From NCBI GenBank assembly GCA_904419315.1, contig CAJFQY010000001.1:1-64000 (forward strand): DNA of 64,000 nt. Direction: 5' to 3'. A program made the translations under genes and the position numbers. Below are positions 1 through 8,540 of the stretch, piece after piece. The notes beneath the pieces are model-generated. The model was not told the origin of the DNA. It did not search any database and saw nothing but the letters and a program-made list of their open reading frames with translations. The stretch is from Zongyangia gallinarum (lineage in GTDB: Bacteria > Bacillota > Clostridia > Oscillospirales > Ruminococcaceae). How positions within the stretch are numbered: position 1 is the first letter of the stretch; the number at the start of each line of letters is the position of its first letter.

Positions 1-1
1 G

Positions 2-286
2 CAGGTCAATCAAAGGCTGGGAGGCTCCGGCGGGGAAACTGCGAAACCGGATGATACCCTCTACCGGGTGCAGTGCGGGGCTTTCAGCAAGAAAGCCAAT
101 GCCCAGGCTATGGCGAAGCAGCTGGAGGCCAAGGGATACAGCACCTATCTGGTGCAGGTAGACGGTCTCTACAAGGTACAGACAGGGGCCTTTTCGGTGA
201 AGGCCAATGCGGATAAGCTATGCGAGAAGCTCAAAAAGGACGGCTTCTCCGCCTTTGTGGCAAAGGGAAAGGAGGGCCTGGCATGA
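2..286 (+). CDS. SPOR-domain protein, C-terminal part (probable cell-wall hydrolase)
   Basis: The reading frame is open to the left edge of the window, so the true start lies outside. The visible 94 residues are a Gly/Ser-rich linker followed by a SPOR-type domain made of two similar halves, each with a 'VQ.GAFS.KANA' motif (YRVQCGAFSKKANA and YKVQTGAFSVKANA). SPOR domains bind denuded peptidoglycan glycans and often sit at the C-terminus of N-acetylmuramoyl-L-alanine amidases, including phage endolysins. The stop codon overlaps the start of the next gene (ATGA), so the two are translationally coupled. Together with the XhlA-like neighbour this suggests a lysis cassette. The enzymatic domain is not in the window, so hydrolase activity is an inference. 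Confidence 0.72.
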   Translation, partial: QVNQRLGGSGGETAKPDDTLYRVQCGAFSKKANAQAMAKQLEAKGYSTYLVQVDGLYKVQTGAFSVKANADKLCEKLKKDGFSAFVAKGKEGLA

Positions 287-570
287 ACTGTGAAGCCTGC
301 CCCCAGGAGGACCGGATCAAGGCGCTGGAGGAGGACAGCCAGCGCAACCAAAAGACCCACAAGGAATTTTTCAGCAGGTTTGAGGCCCTCAACCTGGAGG
401 CGGCCGGCATCCAGAAGGACTTTCAGAATATCCTGCTGGTCCTCCACGAGGTGAAAGCGGACGTCAAAGAGCTCAAGGACAAGCCCGCCCGCCGGTGGGA
501 GAGCGTGGTCAACCTAGTGCTCCAGTGGGCGGTGCTGGGGCTTTTGGCCGCCGCCATGATCTTTCGATGA
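283..570 (+). CDS. XhlA-like small membrane protein (holin-associated)
   Basis: A 95-residue protein. The start was chosen because its ATG overlaps the preceding stop as ATGA. It has a Cys pair near the N-terminus (NCEACPQED), then a long charged helical stretch likely to form a coiled coil (about residues 10-70), and one C-terminal membrane segment (about residues 76-94, VVNLVLQWAVLGLLAAAMIF). This layout matches haemolysin XhlA-type proteins, which act with holins and endolysins in PBSX-like phages. A strong terminator follows at once, so this is the last gene of its operon. Sequence similarity was judged by architecture only, so other small phage membrane proteins are possible. Confidence 0.62.
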   Translation: MNCEACPQEDRIKALEEDSQRNQKTHKEFFSRFEALNLEAAGIQKDFQNILLVLHEVKADVKELKDKPARRWESVVNLVLQWAVLGLLAAAMIFR

Positions 571-612
571 GAAAATCCCCTATTTCTTTAGAAGAAATAG
601 GGGATTTTCTTT
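571..612 (+). terminator. Rho-independent terminator after the lysis-like pair
   Basis: A perfect 17-bp inverted repeat (571-587 with 593-609, 5-base loop) starts directly after the stop codon and ends in a T-rich run. Confidence 0.88.
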
Positions 613-756
613 GCTATTAATGATAATTTATTTTGGAATAAAAATAAAAATTGTAATAATTTTGTTGGTGGAATTTTATTGTATTGATGGCGCTATTGGG
701 GTATACAGAAGATGAAAAGAAAAAACGCCGACAGTTTCAAAAGAGGAGGGGATTTT

Positions 757-1170
757 ATGATCAGCAAGGGAAGATTCTGGAGAGCGGCCATACTACTCCT
801 GCTGCTGGGCGGAGGATTTTGTCTCCTTGCCCTGGCGGCACAGGCTGGGGACAACAGCTACCGGCAGCCATGGCTTTCCCTCCTGGCATGGTCGCTGCCG
901 CCCCTGGCCGCCTTGGGGATGGGGGCGGTTGTCTGTTTAGATGGGCTTCGGGAGAAGCTGCGCTCCTTCCGGTGGGACGGCGCCTGCTGGGCAGCCCTCC
1001 TCCTGCTTCTGCTGGCCTTTGTGCGGATTTTGTCCTACGGGCTCTGGCTGATCTGGCCCGCTGCCTGGAATGGGCTGCTGGAGATAGGGATCCACGGCGT
1101 TGGCGGCATGGATGTGCTGGCCGGCTTTCTGGCCTCCTTTACCCTGGCAGGGGGATTTGACAAACAATAA
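757..1170 (+). CDS. Small polytopic membrane protein, unknown function
   Basis: 137 residues from an ATG placed 8 bases after a good ribosome-binding site (GAGGAGGGG). I preferred it to an upstream in-frame ATG at 712, which has no such site and would add a charged leader. Four hydrophobic stretches are visible: about residues 9-29, 39-60, 74-97 and 100-130. No conserved catalytic motif is recognisable. The gene stands alone between two terminators, with an AT-rich 613-700 stretch upstream that probably holds its promoter. Function unknown. Confidence 0.6.
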   Translation: MISKGRFWRAAILLLLLGGGFCLLALAAQAGDNSYRQPWLSLLAWSLPPLAALGMGAVVCLDGLREKLRSFRWDGACWAALLLLLLAFVRILSYGLWLIWPAAWNGLLEIGIHGVGGMDVLAGFLASFTLAGGFDKQ

Positions 1171-1190
1171 AAGCGGCGGATGAGAACAAA

Positions 1191-1226
1191 AAAGCCCGGA
1201 GCTATCTGCTCCGGGCTTTCTATTTT
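1191..1226 (+). terminator. Rho-independent terminator
   Basis: A 12-bp perfect stem (1191-1202 with 1208-1219), 5-base loop, then TCTATTTTT, 20 bases after the stop of the membrane-protein gene. Confidence 0.88.
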
Positions 1227-1345
1227 TAATTTGGGTATAGGAGAAAATTCCGAGAATCAACTAGCTGCTGGGAATGAGGATAAGCTTATATGAACCAGGA
1301 AGTGACTATTTTTCGATAAATCACCTCTGGTGTCCCCTATTTCTG

Positions 1346-1651
1346 TCAATTTCGAAGGTCTAGATACCGGAGTACCCGGTAAATCCGCTCCCGGCCGTTT
1401 TTGATTCCCCGGCTGACGCTGGATTTGTTGACCCCTCGCTCCCGGGCGATCTGGGTCATACTCTCCCGGCCAAAGTAATGCCGGGTCATATACTCCAGCT
1501 GTAAGGGGGTCAGCTCCTCCTCCATCACCCGGCGGAGAATCTGCTTGGCCTTTTTCAGCTGCCGGCTGTTGTCCTCCCCGGTCTGAGCGGCAAACCGCTC
1601 CAAGCTGGCCCGGTCGTACAGATGAAAGTCAAGACTCCAACGGGAACCCAT
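1346..1651 (-). CDS. Sigma-70 region-4-like DNA-binding protein
   Basis: 101 residues. The C-terminal half has the layout of sigma region 4: 'TPLQLEYMTRHYFGRESMTQ' followed by a helix-turn-helix (IARERGVNKSSVSRGIKN). No region 2 is present, so it is not a full sigma factor. Short region-4 proteins of this kind are common late-gene or competence-type regulators in Firmicutes prophages (compare Xpf of PBSX), but a chromosomal regulator is equally possible. Its start lies inside the end of the upstream 76-residue gene (overlap 23 bp), so the two form one unit driven by the promoter near 1975-2016. Confidence 0.68.
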   Translation of the reverse strand: MGSRWSLDFHLYDRASLERFAAQTGEDNSRQLKKAKQILRRVMEEELTPLQLEYMTRHYFGRESMTQIARERGVNKSSVSRGIKNGRERIYRVLRYLDLRN

Positions 1652-1859
1652 GGCGTCCCTCCTTCTCCCAATAATGGGTCAGATATGCCGAAATTTTCCG
1701 CAGATCCAGCAGTTCCGCATACAGGGCCGCTACCCGGCCCTCCAGCAGGAGGCTTTCCTCCCCCCGCGCCGTCTTCTGCTCTTCCTTGAGCCTGGCCAGC
1801 CGGGCTTCTACCTGCTCCGCTGTCCTGCGGTATTCAACTGCCAACTCCTGTAAATTCAT
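1629..1859 (-). CDS. Small coiled-coil protein coupled to a sigma-like regulator
   Basis: 76 residues from an ATG with a well-placed GGGAGGT; the frame is open further upstream but lacks a second ribosome-binding site. Almost the whole chain is charged helix (LAVEYRRTAEQVEARLARLK and following), then a short aromatic tail. It overlaps the downstream sigma-like gene, which suggests a partner or modulator role, such as an anti-sigma-like or scaffold helix. No named family was recognised. Confidence 0.55.
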   Translation of the reverse strand: MNLQELAVEYRRTAEQVEARLARLKEEQKTARGEESLLLEGRVAALYAELLDLRKISAYLTHYWEKEGRHGFPLES

Positions 1860-1974
1860 GGCGCACCTCCCTTGATCGTCCGGTGGGTTATGTTCCAAAC
1901 AGCCTGTCCCCATGACCCGCGGGCAGGCAACGCTGGTGTAATTTTCCAAAATTCCTTGTTTGTTCTTTAATTCC

Positions 1975-2016
1975 ATTGTATCATGCATATTGAGTTATAT
2001 CAATACTCAATATGCA
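1975..2016 (-). promoter_or_regulatory. Promoter with 12-bp operator-like inverted repeat
   Basis: On the minus strand TTGATA (2003-1998) and TACAAT (1980-1975) are separated by 17 bases. A perfect 12-bp inverted repeat (1984-1995 and 2005-2016, 9-base spacer) has the -35 box in its spacer, and one arm fills most of the -35/-10 gap. A protein bound to both arms would block polymerase. The promoter drives the 76-residue and sigma-like genes. Confidence 0.75.
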
Positions 2017-2199
2017 CAAATTATCTCCAAAATTTTCTGAATTATCCTGATAAGCCATGGAAACTAGAAAACTATGTTCTTTTTAAAGCGGCCGGACGCA
2101 CAGGATAAAATTTCCAGCCCAGCCGTTACAGTTTTTTCATGAAAAATTCACGGCGGCTGTGGTATCCTGTCTTTAGAACAGGGTAAGGAGGGATCCTCA

Positions 2200-3492
2200 A
2201 TGAAAAAGGGGCTGGTTTTGGCGGGCGGCGGTTCCCGGGGGGCCTATCAAATCGGGGTATGGCAGGCCCTGCGGGAGCTGGATTTCCAGATCCAGGCGGT
2301 GGCGGGCACCTCAGTGGGGGCCCTCAACGCCGCCATGGTGGCCCAGGATGATTTTGAGGGGGCCCTGGCCCTCTGGGAGCGTCTGACCACCGGTGACGTC
2401 CTGGCTTCCGGGGAGGAAGCGGGGCCCTTCCGGGAGGTAAAGGCCCTGGCGGGCGGGCTGCTGGGGGGCGGGGACGCCACCCCCCTTTACCAGCTGGCCC
2501 GCCGGGTGCTGGACGAGGAAAAGATCCGGCGCAGCCCCATGGATTTTGGCCTGGTGACCGTCCGGTTCCCAGACTTTAAGCCGGAGGTCCTGACCGAAGA
2601 GGAGATCCCGCCGGGGAAGCTTACAGACTATGTCTTAGCCAGCGCCGCCTGTTTCCCCACCATGAAAAGCTATGAAATTGACGGCCGCCAGTATATCGAT
2701 GGAGGCTATTACAACAACCTGCCCATCCAGATTGCCTATCGGCAGGGGGCCAGGGACATCATTGCCGTGGACCTGAAAACCATGGGCATTGTCCGGCCGG
2801 CCCGCTATCCCGACGCTAGGATCCGGGTGGTCAGCTGCCACTGGGACCTGGGCCCCTTCCTGGAGTTTGATCCTGAGGTTTCCCGGCGGAACATCCGCCT
2901 GGGCTATCTGGATACCTTGCGGCTGTTTGGCAAGGTATCCGGCCTGTGGTACTCCTTCCAGCCTGGGCAGCTTGAGCGGATTGCCGCCCTGCTGCTGCCC
3001 TCTCTGGCCCCCAGCTGTGAGCGCTGCTCCTTTGGCCTGGTGACCGACCGGGGCCTGCCTATGGAGCGCCAGGGCAAGGCGCGGCTGCTGGCGGCCCTGG
3101 GCCTGCGGGGAAGCCAGCGCTATCATCTGCGCCGCTTCCTCACGCGGTGCGCCGAGGTGGGCGGCGAGGCCCTGGGCCTGGATCCCTGCACACTCTACGA
3201 CGGGGATTCCTTTATTGCCAGCGCCCTGGCCGCGTGGCGGGAAAACATCTGCCACACTCCCGACGACATCCGTCCCGCCCAGGGGGAGGCACTGCTGGCC
3301 GCCGCGGCCAGGGTATCCAAGATCAGCCGACCGGCCCTATGCGCCTATATCGCCGACTGCATTTGGGAGGTCTTTGACCGCGGGGAGCGGCAGCACAGCC
3401 TGTGGCGGCTGGCCCGCCAGCATCCAGAGGAGTTTGCCGCCGGCGTCTTTCTTCTCCTTTGCCGCCAGATCCCCGGCAGCCCTCGGCCATAA
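2200..3492 (+). CDS. Patatin-like phospholipase
   Basis: 430 residues, with a strong GTAAGGAGGG site before the ATG. The N-terminal patatin domain is clear: oxyanion loop GGGSRGAYQIGV (about residues 9-20), nucleophile elbow GTSVGA (Ser at about 38) and the Asp of DGGYYNNLP (about residue 167). These residues form the Ser-Asp dyad of patatin lipid acyl hydrolases, which release fatty acids from phospholipids. The C-terminal half (about 260-430) is Cys-, Arg- and Leu-rich with no recognised domain and may be helical. No signal peptide or membrane helix is seen, so the protein is probably cytosolic or peripheral. It is a single-gene unit ending at a bidirectional terminator. Confidence 0.9.
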   Translation: MKKGLVLAGGGSRGAYQIGVWQALRELDFQIQAVAGTSVGALNAAMVAQDDFEGALALWERLTTGDVLASGEEAGPFREVKALAGGLLGGGDATPLYQLARRVLDEEKIRRSPMDFGLVTVRFPDFKPEVLTEEEIPPGKLTDYVLASAACFPTMKSYEIDGRQYIDGGYYNNLPIQIAYRQGARDIIAVDLKTMGIVRPARYPDARIRVVSCHWDLGPFLEFDPEVSRRNIRLGYLDTLRLFGKVSGLWYSFQPGQLERIAALLLPSLAPSCERCSFGLVTDRGLPMERQGKARLLAALGLRGSQRYHLRRFLTRCAEVGGEALGLDPCTLYDGDSFIASALAAWRENICHTPDDIRPAQGEALLAAAARVSKISRPALCAYIADCIWEVFDRGERQHSLWRLARQHPEEFAAGVFLLLCRQIPGSPRP

Positions 3493-3496
3493 AGAA

Positions 3497-3527
3497 AAGC
3501 GCACCGGATATTCCGGTGCGCTTTTTT
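3497..3527. terminator. Bidirectional terminator between patatin and MATE genes
   Basis: A 12-bp perfect stem (3497-3508 with 3512-3523) with A-runs on the left and T-runs on the right. It can end both the plus-strand patatin gene and the minus-strand MATE gene, whose stop lies at its edge. Confidence 0.85.
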
Positions 3528-4860
3528 AATCTGCCTTCATCTGTTTCAGGGTTCGCAGAAGGAGCACAGCTCCCACCGCCAGGGTGGTCAGCTCCGCCAG
3601 GGGGATGACCAGCCAGACGCCGGTCAGGCCAAGCAGCGGCGGCAGGATCACCAGGAAGGGGATCATCGCCAAGATACCCCGGAGGATGGCAATGCAGAAA
3701 GAGGGCCGGGGCCGTCCCACGGCGGAGAAGAAGATGGAAAATACAATATTGACCCCCATGAGGAGGAACGCGAAGAAATAGATGCGGATGCCCTGGATGG
3801 TAATCCGGGTCAGCTCTGGATTATTCTCTCCATTGAAGATATTCGCAATGGTTTCAGGGAACAGTAGGCCGGACAGGAGGAACAGGCTTCCGAATACAAG
3901 GGCGGTGATACAGCCCATCAGCAGCACCTTTTTCACCCGGTCCTGCTGGCCGCTGCCAAAATTGACGCTGAGCACCGGCTGAATTCCCTGGCCGATGCCG
4001 GTAAAGACCGCCACGCAGACCAGGGCCACATTGGCAATAATCCCGTAGGCCGCCACCGAAAGCTCGTCGGAGATCCCCAGGATGACCATGTTGAACAGGA
4101 AGATGACCACCCCGGAGGAAAACTCGGTGATAAAGGCGGGAAGGCCGGTGCTGAGGGTGCGCAGGATCTCAGAGCCGGAAAAAGAGCACCGGGCCAGGCG
4201 GAAATGATTCTTCTTCCGCCAGAAGTGGAAGGAGAGGATGCACATCCCCACCACTGGGGAACATCCGGTGGCCAGGGCCGCTCCGAACATCCCCATATCC
4301 ATGGGGTAGATGAAGATATAGTCAAAGACAATGTTAAACAGGCTCCCCGCCAGCATCGCGGCCATGGCCAGGCCCGGCTCAAAATCATTGCGGACAAAAT
4401 AAAGCATCACATTGTTGAGCATAAAGGCCACGGTAAAGGTGAGGATGACCCGGATATACTCCACCACATAGGCCAGGGTAGAGGGGGTGGCTCCCAACAG
4501 CAGGGCAATTTCCCGGGTAAAGCAGAGTCCCACCAGGGTGATGGCGGCGCCGATGGCCACGGTCACCGTCAGGGTCTGGGTAAAAATACGGTCAAAGCTG
4601 GAGGTGTCCCCCCGGCCATAGGCGATGGAAAACAGGGTACCGCCGCCCATGCCGATGAGCATCCCCAGGCCGCTGATCAGGCTGAAAAGGGGGATGGCGA
4701 TGTTGAGCGCTACCAGGCCGGTGCTTCCCACCCCGTTGGCCACAAAGAAGGTATCCGCCAGAACGTAGAGGGATAGTCCAATCATCCCCAGGATGTTGAC
4801 GCTGACATAACGGGCAAAGGTGGTCACAATGTTCCCCTGGGTGATTTGATGATGGCTCAT
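3526..4860 (-). CDS. MATE-family multidrug/cation efflux transporter
   Basis: 444 residues from the ATG at 4860 (site AAGGGAAG); an upstream in-frame extension rich in Cys and Phe has no ribosome-binding site and was rejected. About twelve hydrophobic segments are spread over the chain. The N-terminal pattern 'MIGLSLYVLADTFFVANGVG' and the repeated half (GIGQGIQPVLSVNFGSGQQ) are typical of MATE proteins, which export drugs or metabolites by coupling to Na+ or H+. The length is normal for the family. The gene is monocistronic, facing the patatin gene across a shared terminator. The substrate cannot be told from sequence. Confidence 0.9.
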   Translation of the reverse strand: MSHHQITQGNIVTTFARYVSVNILGMIGLSLYVLADTFFVANGVGSTGLVALNIAIPLFSLISGLGMLIGMGGGTLFSIAYGRGDTSSFDRIFTQTLTVTVAIGAAITLVGLCFTREIALLLGATPSTLAYVVEYIRVILTFTVAFMLNNVMLYFVRNDFEPGLAMAAMLAGSLFNIVFDYIFIYPMDMGMFGAALATGCSPVVGMCILSFHFWRKKNHFRLARCSFSGSEILRTLSTGLPAFITEFSSGVVIFLFNMVILGISDELSVAAYGIIANVALVCVAVFTGIGQGIQPVLSVNFGSGQQDRVKKVLLMGCITALVFGSLFLLSGLLFPETIANIFNGENNPELTRITIQGIRIYFFAFLLMGVNIVFSIFFSAVGRPRPSFCIAILRGILAMIPFLVILPPLLGLTGVWLVIPLAELTTLAVGAVLLLRTLKQMKAD

Positions 4861-5123
4861 AAGCTTTCTTCCCTTTCTCACAAACTTGTCTGTCCCGCAA
4901 AATGCGCAAATCGGAAATGTTCCGTGGCTTGCGCACACAATTGGACAAAAAAACGCCAGGCCTGCCGTATCCACAGGCCTGACGATACGAACGCGTATTT
5001 CCCGGCAGCAGTTTTCCCGCCCACACAGCCACCCGGCAGCGGCTGTGACCGGTTTTTCTGTATTGGTTTGCCGCCACTATTATAACCACTGCCCTCACCT
5101 CTGTCAAGGCCTGGTGAGCAGGG

Positions 5124-6011
5124 TCAATTTGGGTTGTCGGTTCCCTCTCCCTGCGAGGGTACGTAGGGCGTCGGAGGCATATAGCCGGCGGGCGGGTTTT
5201 GACCCATCGAGCTCGCCGAACCGTCCCTGCCCAGGAACGAGCGGCGGCTCTGCCAGATGTAGACACAGGCCAAGGCCGCAACCAGCCCCAACAGCGCCTC
5301 CACCAGGTAAATGTTCACCCCATAGCCGTTGATCAGGATCACCGCAGGGGCGTCCACCAAGGTGTGCAACGCGATGGCCAACACCAGAAGCAGCAGGTTG
5401 CGCCTGCGCACACACTCGAGCACCAAAATAGAGAGGGCAATCTGGATGGCCATGGCGAAAATCCGCTCTACCCCCGCCATCAAAAAGACGGTGGCCGGTG
5501 TGCCCACCATCTGCTGGTAGATCATCTGGGCCGCCTCAGGGGGCAGGGCAGAGGCATATGCCTCGAAACCACCGGTGTTGATGAACACGGCCAGGATCAG
5601 GTTGTTGACATAGGTGGTGCCGGTGATCAGGATGGCCTCCAGGCCGCCGTGGCCCACCCCAAAGGCAAAGCCGTCCCACCAGGCCTGCTGCCGTTTCATC
5701 AGGACTTTGTATCCCACAAAGCGGCCGACCTCCTCAAAAAGGCCGGCGGTCAGGGCCAGAAAGACGCCATAAAGCCAGATGTTGTGGGTCATCTCCTGAA
5801 ACCATTCCATCCCCATGAGCACATTCTGCATCAGCGGAATCCGCAACAGCATTTGAAAGACAAAAAACACCAGCATTCCGGTGAGCACCGGGCGCATGGT
5901 AGCCTTTTTCTTGAGCACCAACCAGACCATCAGTCCCAAAGGTATGCCAAAGCAGATGATGACGTTGAGAATCATCACAGCGATGGCGCCGCCAGATACC
6001 GAGCCTGTCAT
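5124..6011 (-). CDS. YhfC-family intramembrane glutamic endopeptidase
   Basis: 295 residues from the ATG at 6011, which is 9 bases after AAGGAGG; an in-frame ATG at 6020 abuts the site and is unlikely to be used. There are seven to eight hydrophobic segments. The YhfC/PrsW-like signature is present: GLFEEVGR (EExxR), FGVGHGGLEAI, and a late HTLVD motif, giving the Glu/His cluster expected of these membrane proteases. The C-terminal 45 residues are Pro/Gly/Ser-rich, cytosolic or extracytosolic, and probably disordered. In Firmicutes such enzymes can cleave anti-sigma factors or lipoproteins; the substrate here is unknown. It is followed on the same strand, after 260 bases, by the MATE gene. 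Confidence 0.78.
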   Translation of the reverse strand: MTGSVSGGAIAVMILNVIICFGIPLGLMVWLVLKKKATMRPVLTGMLVFFVFQMLLRIPLMQNVLMGMEWFQEMTHNIWLYGVFLALTAGLFEEVGRFVGYKVLMKRQQAWWDGFAFGVGHGGLEAILITGTTYVNNLILAVFINTGGFEAYASALPPEAAQMIYQQMVGTPATVFLMAGVERIFAMAIQIALSILVLECVRRRNLLLLVLAIALHTLVDAPAVILINGYGVNIYLVEALLGLVAALACVYIWQSRRSFLGRDGSASSMGQNPPAGYMPPTPYVPSQGEGTDNPN

Positions 6012-6120
6012 CTCATCCATCCTCCTTAAAACAAAAAGCGGGAAAACCCGCCTGTGAAATCTCCCCTTATTCTACACCTCTCCTTCCCACTTTGCAACCG
6101 CCCGGTGAGGAAATCTTAAA

Positions 6121-6154
6121 AAACCCCTCGGATCTCTGAAATCCGAGGGGTTTT
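6121..6154 (-). terminator. Terminator of the met operon
   Basis: A 13-bp stem (6121-6133 with 6141-6153). On the minus strand it is followed by a T-rich run and lies 9 bases after the metH stop. Confidence 0.88.
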
Positions 6155-6162
6155 GATCAGCC

Positions 6163-8529
6163 TTACAGCACCTCTTTGGCGATATCCGCTGAACGCTTGG
6201 CGTCCCGGGCGTAAAAATCCGCCCCCATCTTTAATGCGTAATCTTCGGTGAGGACCGCGCCGCCCACAAACACCTTGCAGCCGGGGCACCTTTCATGGAT
6301 GGCCTTGACGGTGGCCTCCATGCTGGGCAGGGTGGTGGTCATCAGGGCGGAAAGGCCCGCCAGCCGGGCGCCGTGCTCCCGCACCGCTTCCACCACCGTC
6401 TCCACCGGCACGTCCCGGCCCAGGTCGATGACCTGGAAGCCGTAGTTTTCCAGGATGACCTTGACGATATTCTTGCCAATGTCATGGATATCCCCCTTGA
6501 CGGTGGCCAGGACAATCTTTCCCTTCTGCACCGTTCCGGTCCCTTGAGACGCAATCCGCTCCTTGATGATCTCGAAAGCCGCCTGGGCCGCCGACGCCGA
6601 CTGGAGCAGCTGGGGCAGGAAGATCTTTCCTGTCTCAAACCGGTTGCCCACCTCATCCAGGGCGGGGATCAGGAGGGTGTTCACAATTTCCATGGGCTCC
6701 ATCTTCTCGCACAGCCCTTGGGTGATGGCCCGGGCTGGCTCCTTGAGCCCTTTGATAATGGCGTGGGTAATATCCGTCTCTCCAGCCGCCGGCGCGGGGA
6801 CGGGAGCGGCTTGCGCCCCCTCTCCGCTGTGCTTTTCTATATACGAAACGGAGTTTTTATCTATATTATACAATACGTTATATGCATCTACCGCCCCGGT
6901 CATACTGGCCACATTGGGGTTGATGATGGGCAGATCCAGCCCGTGGGAGAGGGCCAGCAGCAGAAAGCTGTGGTTGATCAGCTCCCGGTCGGGGAGGCCG
7001 AAGGAGATGTTGGAAACCCCCAGCACTGTATGCAGGCCCAGCTGTTCCTTGACCATCCGGACGGCTTTCAGGGTTTCGGCCACCTCTTTCTGCTGCACCG
7101 ACGCGGTGAGGGTCAGGCAGTCGATGTAGACGTCCTCCTTGGGGATGCCGTAGCTCTGGGCCGCCGCCAGGATCCTCTGGGCGATGGCAAAGCGGTCCTC
7201 CGCCTTGGGGGGGATTCCCTTTTCGTCCAGGGTCAGGCCCACCACAGCGGCGCCGTATTTTTTGATCAGGGGCAGGATGGTCGCCAGGGAGGCCTCCTCC
7301 CCGTTGACCGAATTGACAATGGGCTTGCCGTTATAGACCCGCAGGGCCGCCTCCACCGCTTTGGGGTCGGAGGAGTCAATCTGCAAAGGCAGGTCCACCA
7401 CAGACTGGATCTCCCGGACCGCCCGGACCATCATGGCCGGCTCGTCAATCTCGGGAAGCCCCACGTTGACGTCCAGGATATGGGCGCCTGCCTCCGCCTG
7501 GCTCACCGCCTGGGAGAGGAGGTAATCCATATTTTTCTCCCGCAGGGCCTGTTTCATCAGCTTTTTGCCGGTGGGATTGATCCGCTCGCCGATGATCCGC
7601 ACCCCGTCGATCTCCACCGCCCGGGTGCCGGAGCAGACGGCGCTGCGGCGGCGGATGGCTCTGGAAACCGGTTTTTTCCCCGCCAGCATTTCTTCTAATT
7701 TTCTGATATAGGCCGGGGAGGTGCCGCAGCAGCCGCCCAGCACCGTAACCCCTAAGTCCACAAAGGGGGCCATCTGCTGGGCAAACATATCCGGATCAAT
7801 GTCATAGCTGCCGGTTTCCAGGTTGGGCAGGCCGGCGTTGGGCTTGACAATCAGGGGCAGGGTGGTCCACTGGGCCAGTTCCTCCATGATGGGGAGGATT
7901 TCCCCCGGCCCTAGGGAACAGTTGACGCCCATGGCGTCCACCCCCAGCCCTTCCAGGGTCAGGGCCATACAGGGGATGCTGCATCCGGCAAAGGTGCGCC
8001 GGTTTTCTTCAAAGGTCATGGTGACAAAGACGGGCAGGGAGGTGTTCTCCTTGACCGCCAGCACCGCCGCCTTCACCTCCATGAGATCGGTCATGGTCTC
8101 GATGGCCACCAGATCCGCCCCGGCCTTTTCTCCAGCCACCGCCTGTTTGGCAAAGAGGCTGTAGGCTTCCTCAAAGGACAGGCTGCCTCCCGGGGCCAGC
8201 AGCTCCCCGATGGGGCCCATATCCAGCCCCACCTTGCAGCCGGTGCCCCGGCAGGCCGCTTTGGCCGTCTCCACCGAGGCGGTGACGACCTCCTCGCAGG
8301 AAAAGCCGGTGCCCGAGAGCTTGTGGTCATTGGCGCCAAAGGTATTGGTATACACCACCATGGATCCGCTTTGGATATAGTCTTTGTGGATGCCGGCCAC
8401 AATTTCCGGATGGGTGAGGGACAGCGTCTCCGGACGCTGGCCTACCGGCAGGCCCCGCTGCTGCATCTGGGTGCCCATGGCCCCGTCCAGGATGATGAAG
8501 CCCGAGGATAGCATTTCTTTGATGGTCAT
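6163..8529 (-). CDS. metH: Cobalamin-dependent methionine synthase, lacking reactivation domain
   Basis: 788 residues, strong AAAGGAGA site. Domain order: homocysteine-binding barrel (about 1-290, with zinc ligands in GVNCS and LGGCCGT), pterin/folate-binding domain (about 310-570), four-helix cap and B12-binding Rossmann domain (about 585-788, with GDIHDIGKNIV holding the cobalt-ligand His). It transfers the methyl group of 5-methyl-tetrahydrofolate to homocysteine. The AdoMet-binding reactivation domain found at the C-terminus of E. coli MetH is absent. A separate gene for it lies upstream at 9424-10077, behind metF. The length fits the short Clostridial form. It is the last gene of the met unit; about 890 bases of repeats separate it from the reactivation gene. 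Confidence 0.95.
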   Translation of the reverse strand: MTIKEMLSSGFIILDGAMGTQMQQRGLPVGQRPETLSLTHPEIVAGIHKDYIQSGSMVVYTNTFGANDHKLSGTGFSCEEVVTASVETAKAACRGTGCKVGLDMGPIGELLAPGGSLSFEEAYSLFAKQAVAGEKAGADLVAIETMTDLMEVKAAVLAVKENTSLPVFVTMTFEENRRTFAGCSIPCMALTLEGLGVDAMGVNCSLGPGEILPIMEELAQWTTLPLIVKPNAGLPNLETGSYDIDPDMFAQQMAPFVDLGVTVLGGCCGTSPAYIRKLEEMLAGKKPVSRAIRRRSAVCSGTRAVEIDGVRIIGERINPTGKKLMKQALREKNMDYLLSQAVSQAEAGAHILDVNVGLPEIDEPAMMVRAVREIQSVVDLPLQIDSSDPKAVEAALRVYNGKPIVNSVNGEEASLATILPLIKKYGAAVVGLTLDEKGIPPKAEDRFAIAQRILAAAQSYGIPKEDVYIDCLTLTASVQQKEVAETLKAVRMVKEQLGLHTVLGVSNISFGLPDRELINHSFLLLALSHGLDLPIINPNVASMTGAVDAYNVLYNIDKNSVSYIEKHSGEGAQAAPVPAPAAGETDITHAIIKGLKEPARAITQGLCEKMEPMEIVNTLLIPALDEVGNRFETGKIFLPQLLQSASAAQAAFEIIKERIASQGTGTVQKGKIVLATVKGDIHDIGKNIVKVILENYGFQVIDLGRDVPVETVVEAVREHGARLAGLSALMTTTLPSMEATVKAIHERCPGCKVFVGGAVLTEDYALKMGADFYARDAKRSADIAKEVL

Positions 8530-8540
8530 CTGTGTTCTCC

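Noticed and set aside
6295..7698. Long plus-strand frame inside metH (467 codons)
   Set aside because: Antisense shadow of metH; composition is His/Gly/Gln-rich and no domain is seen.
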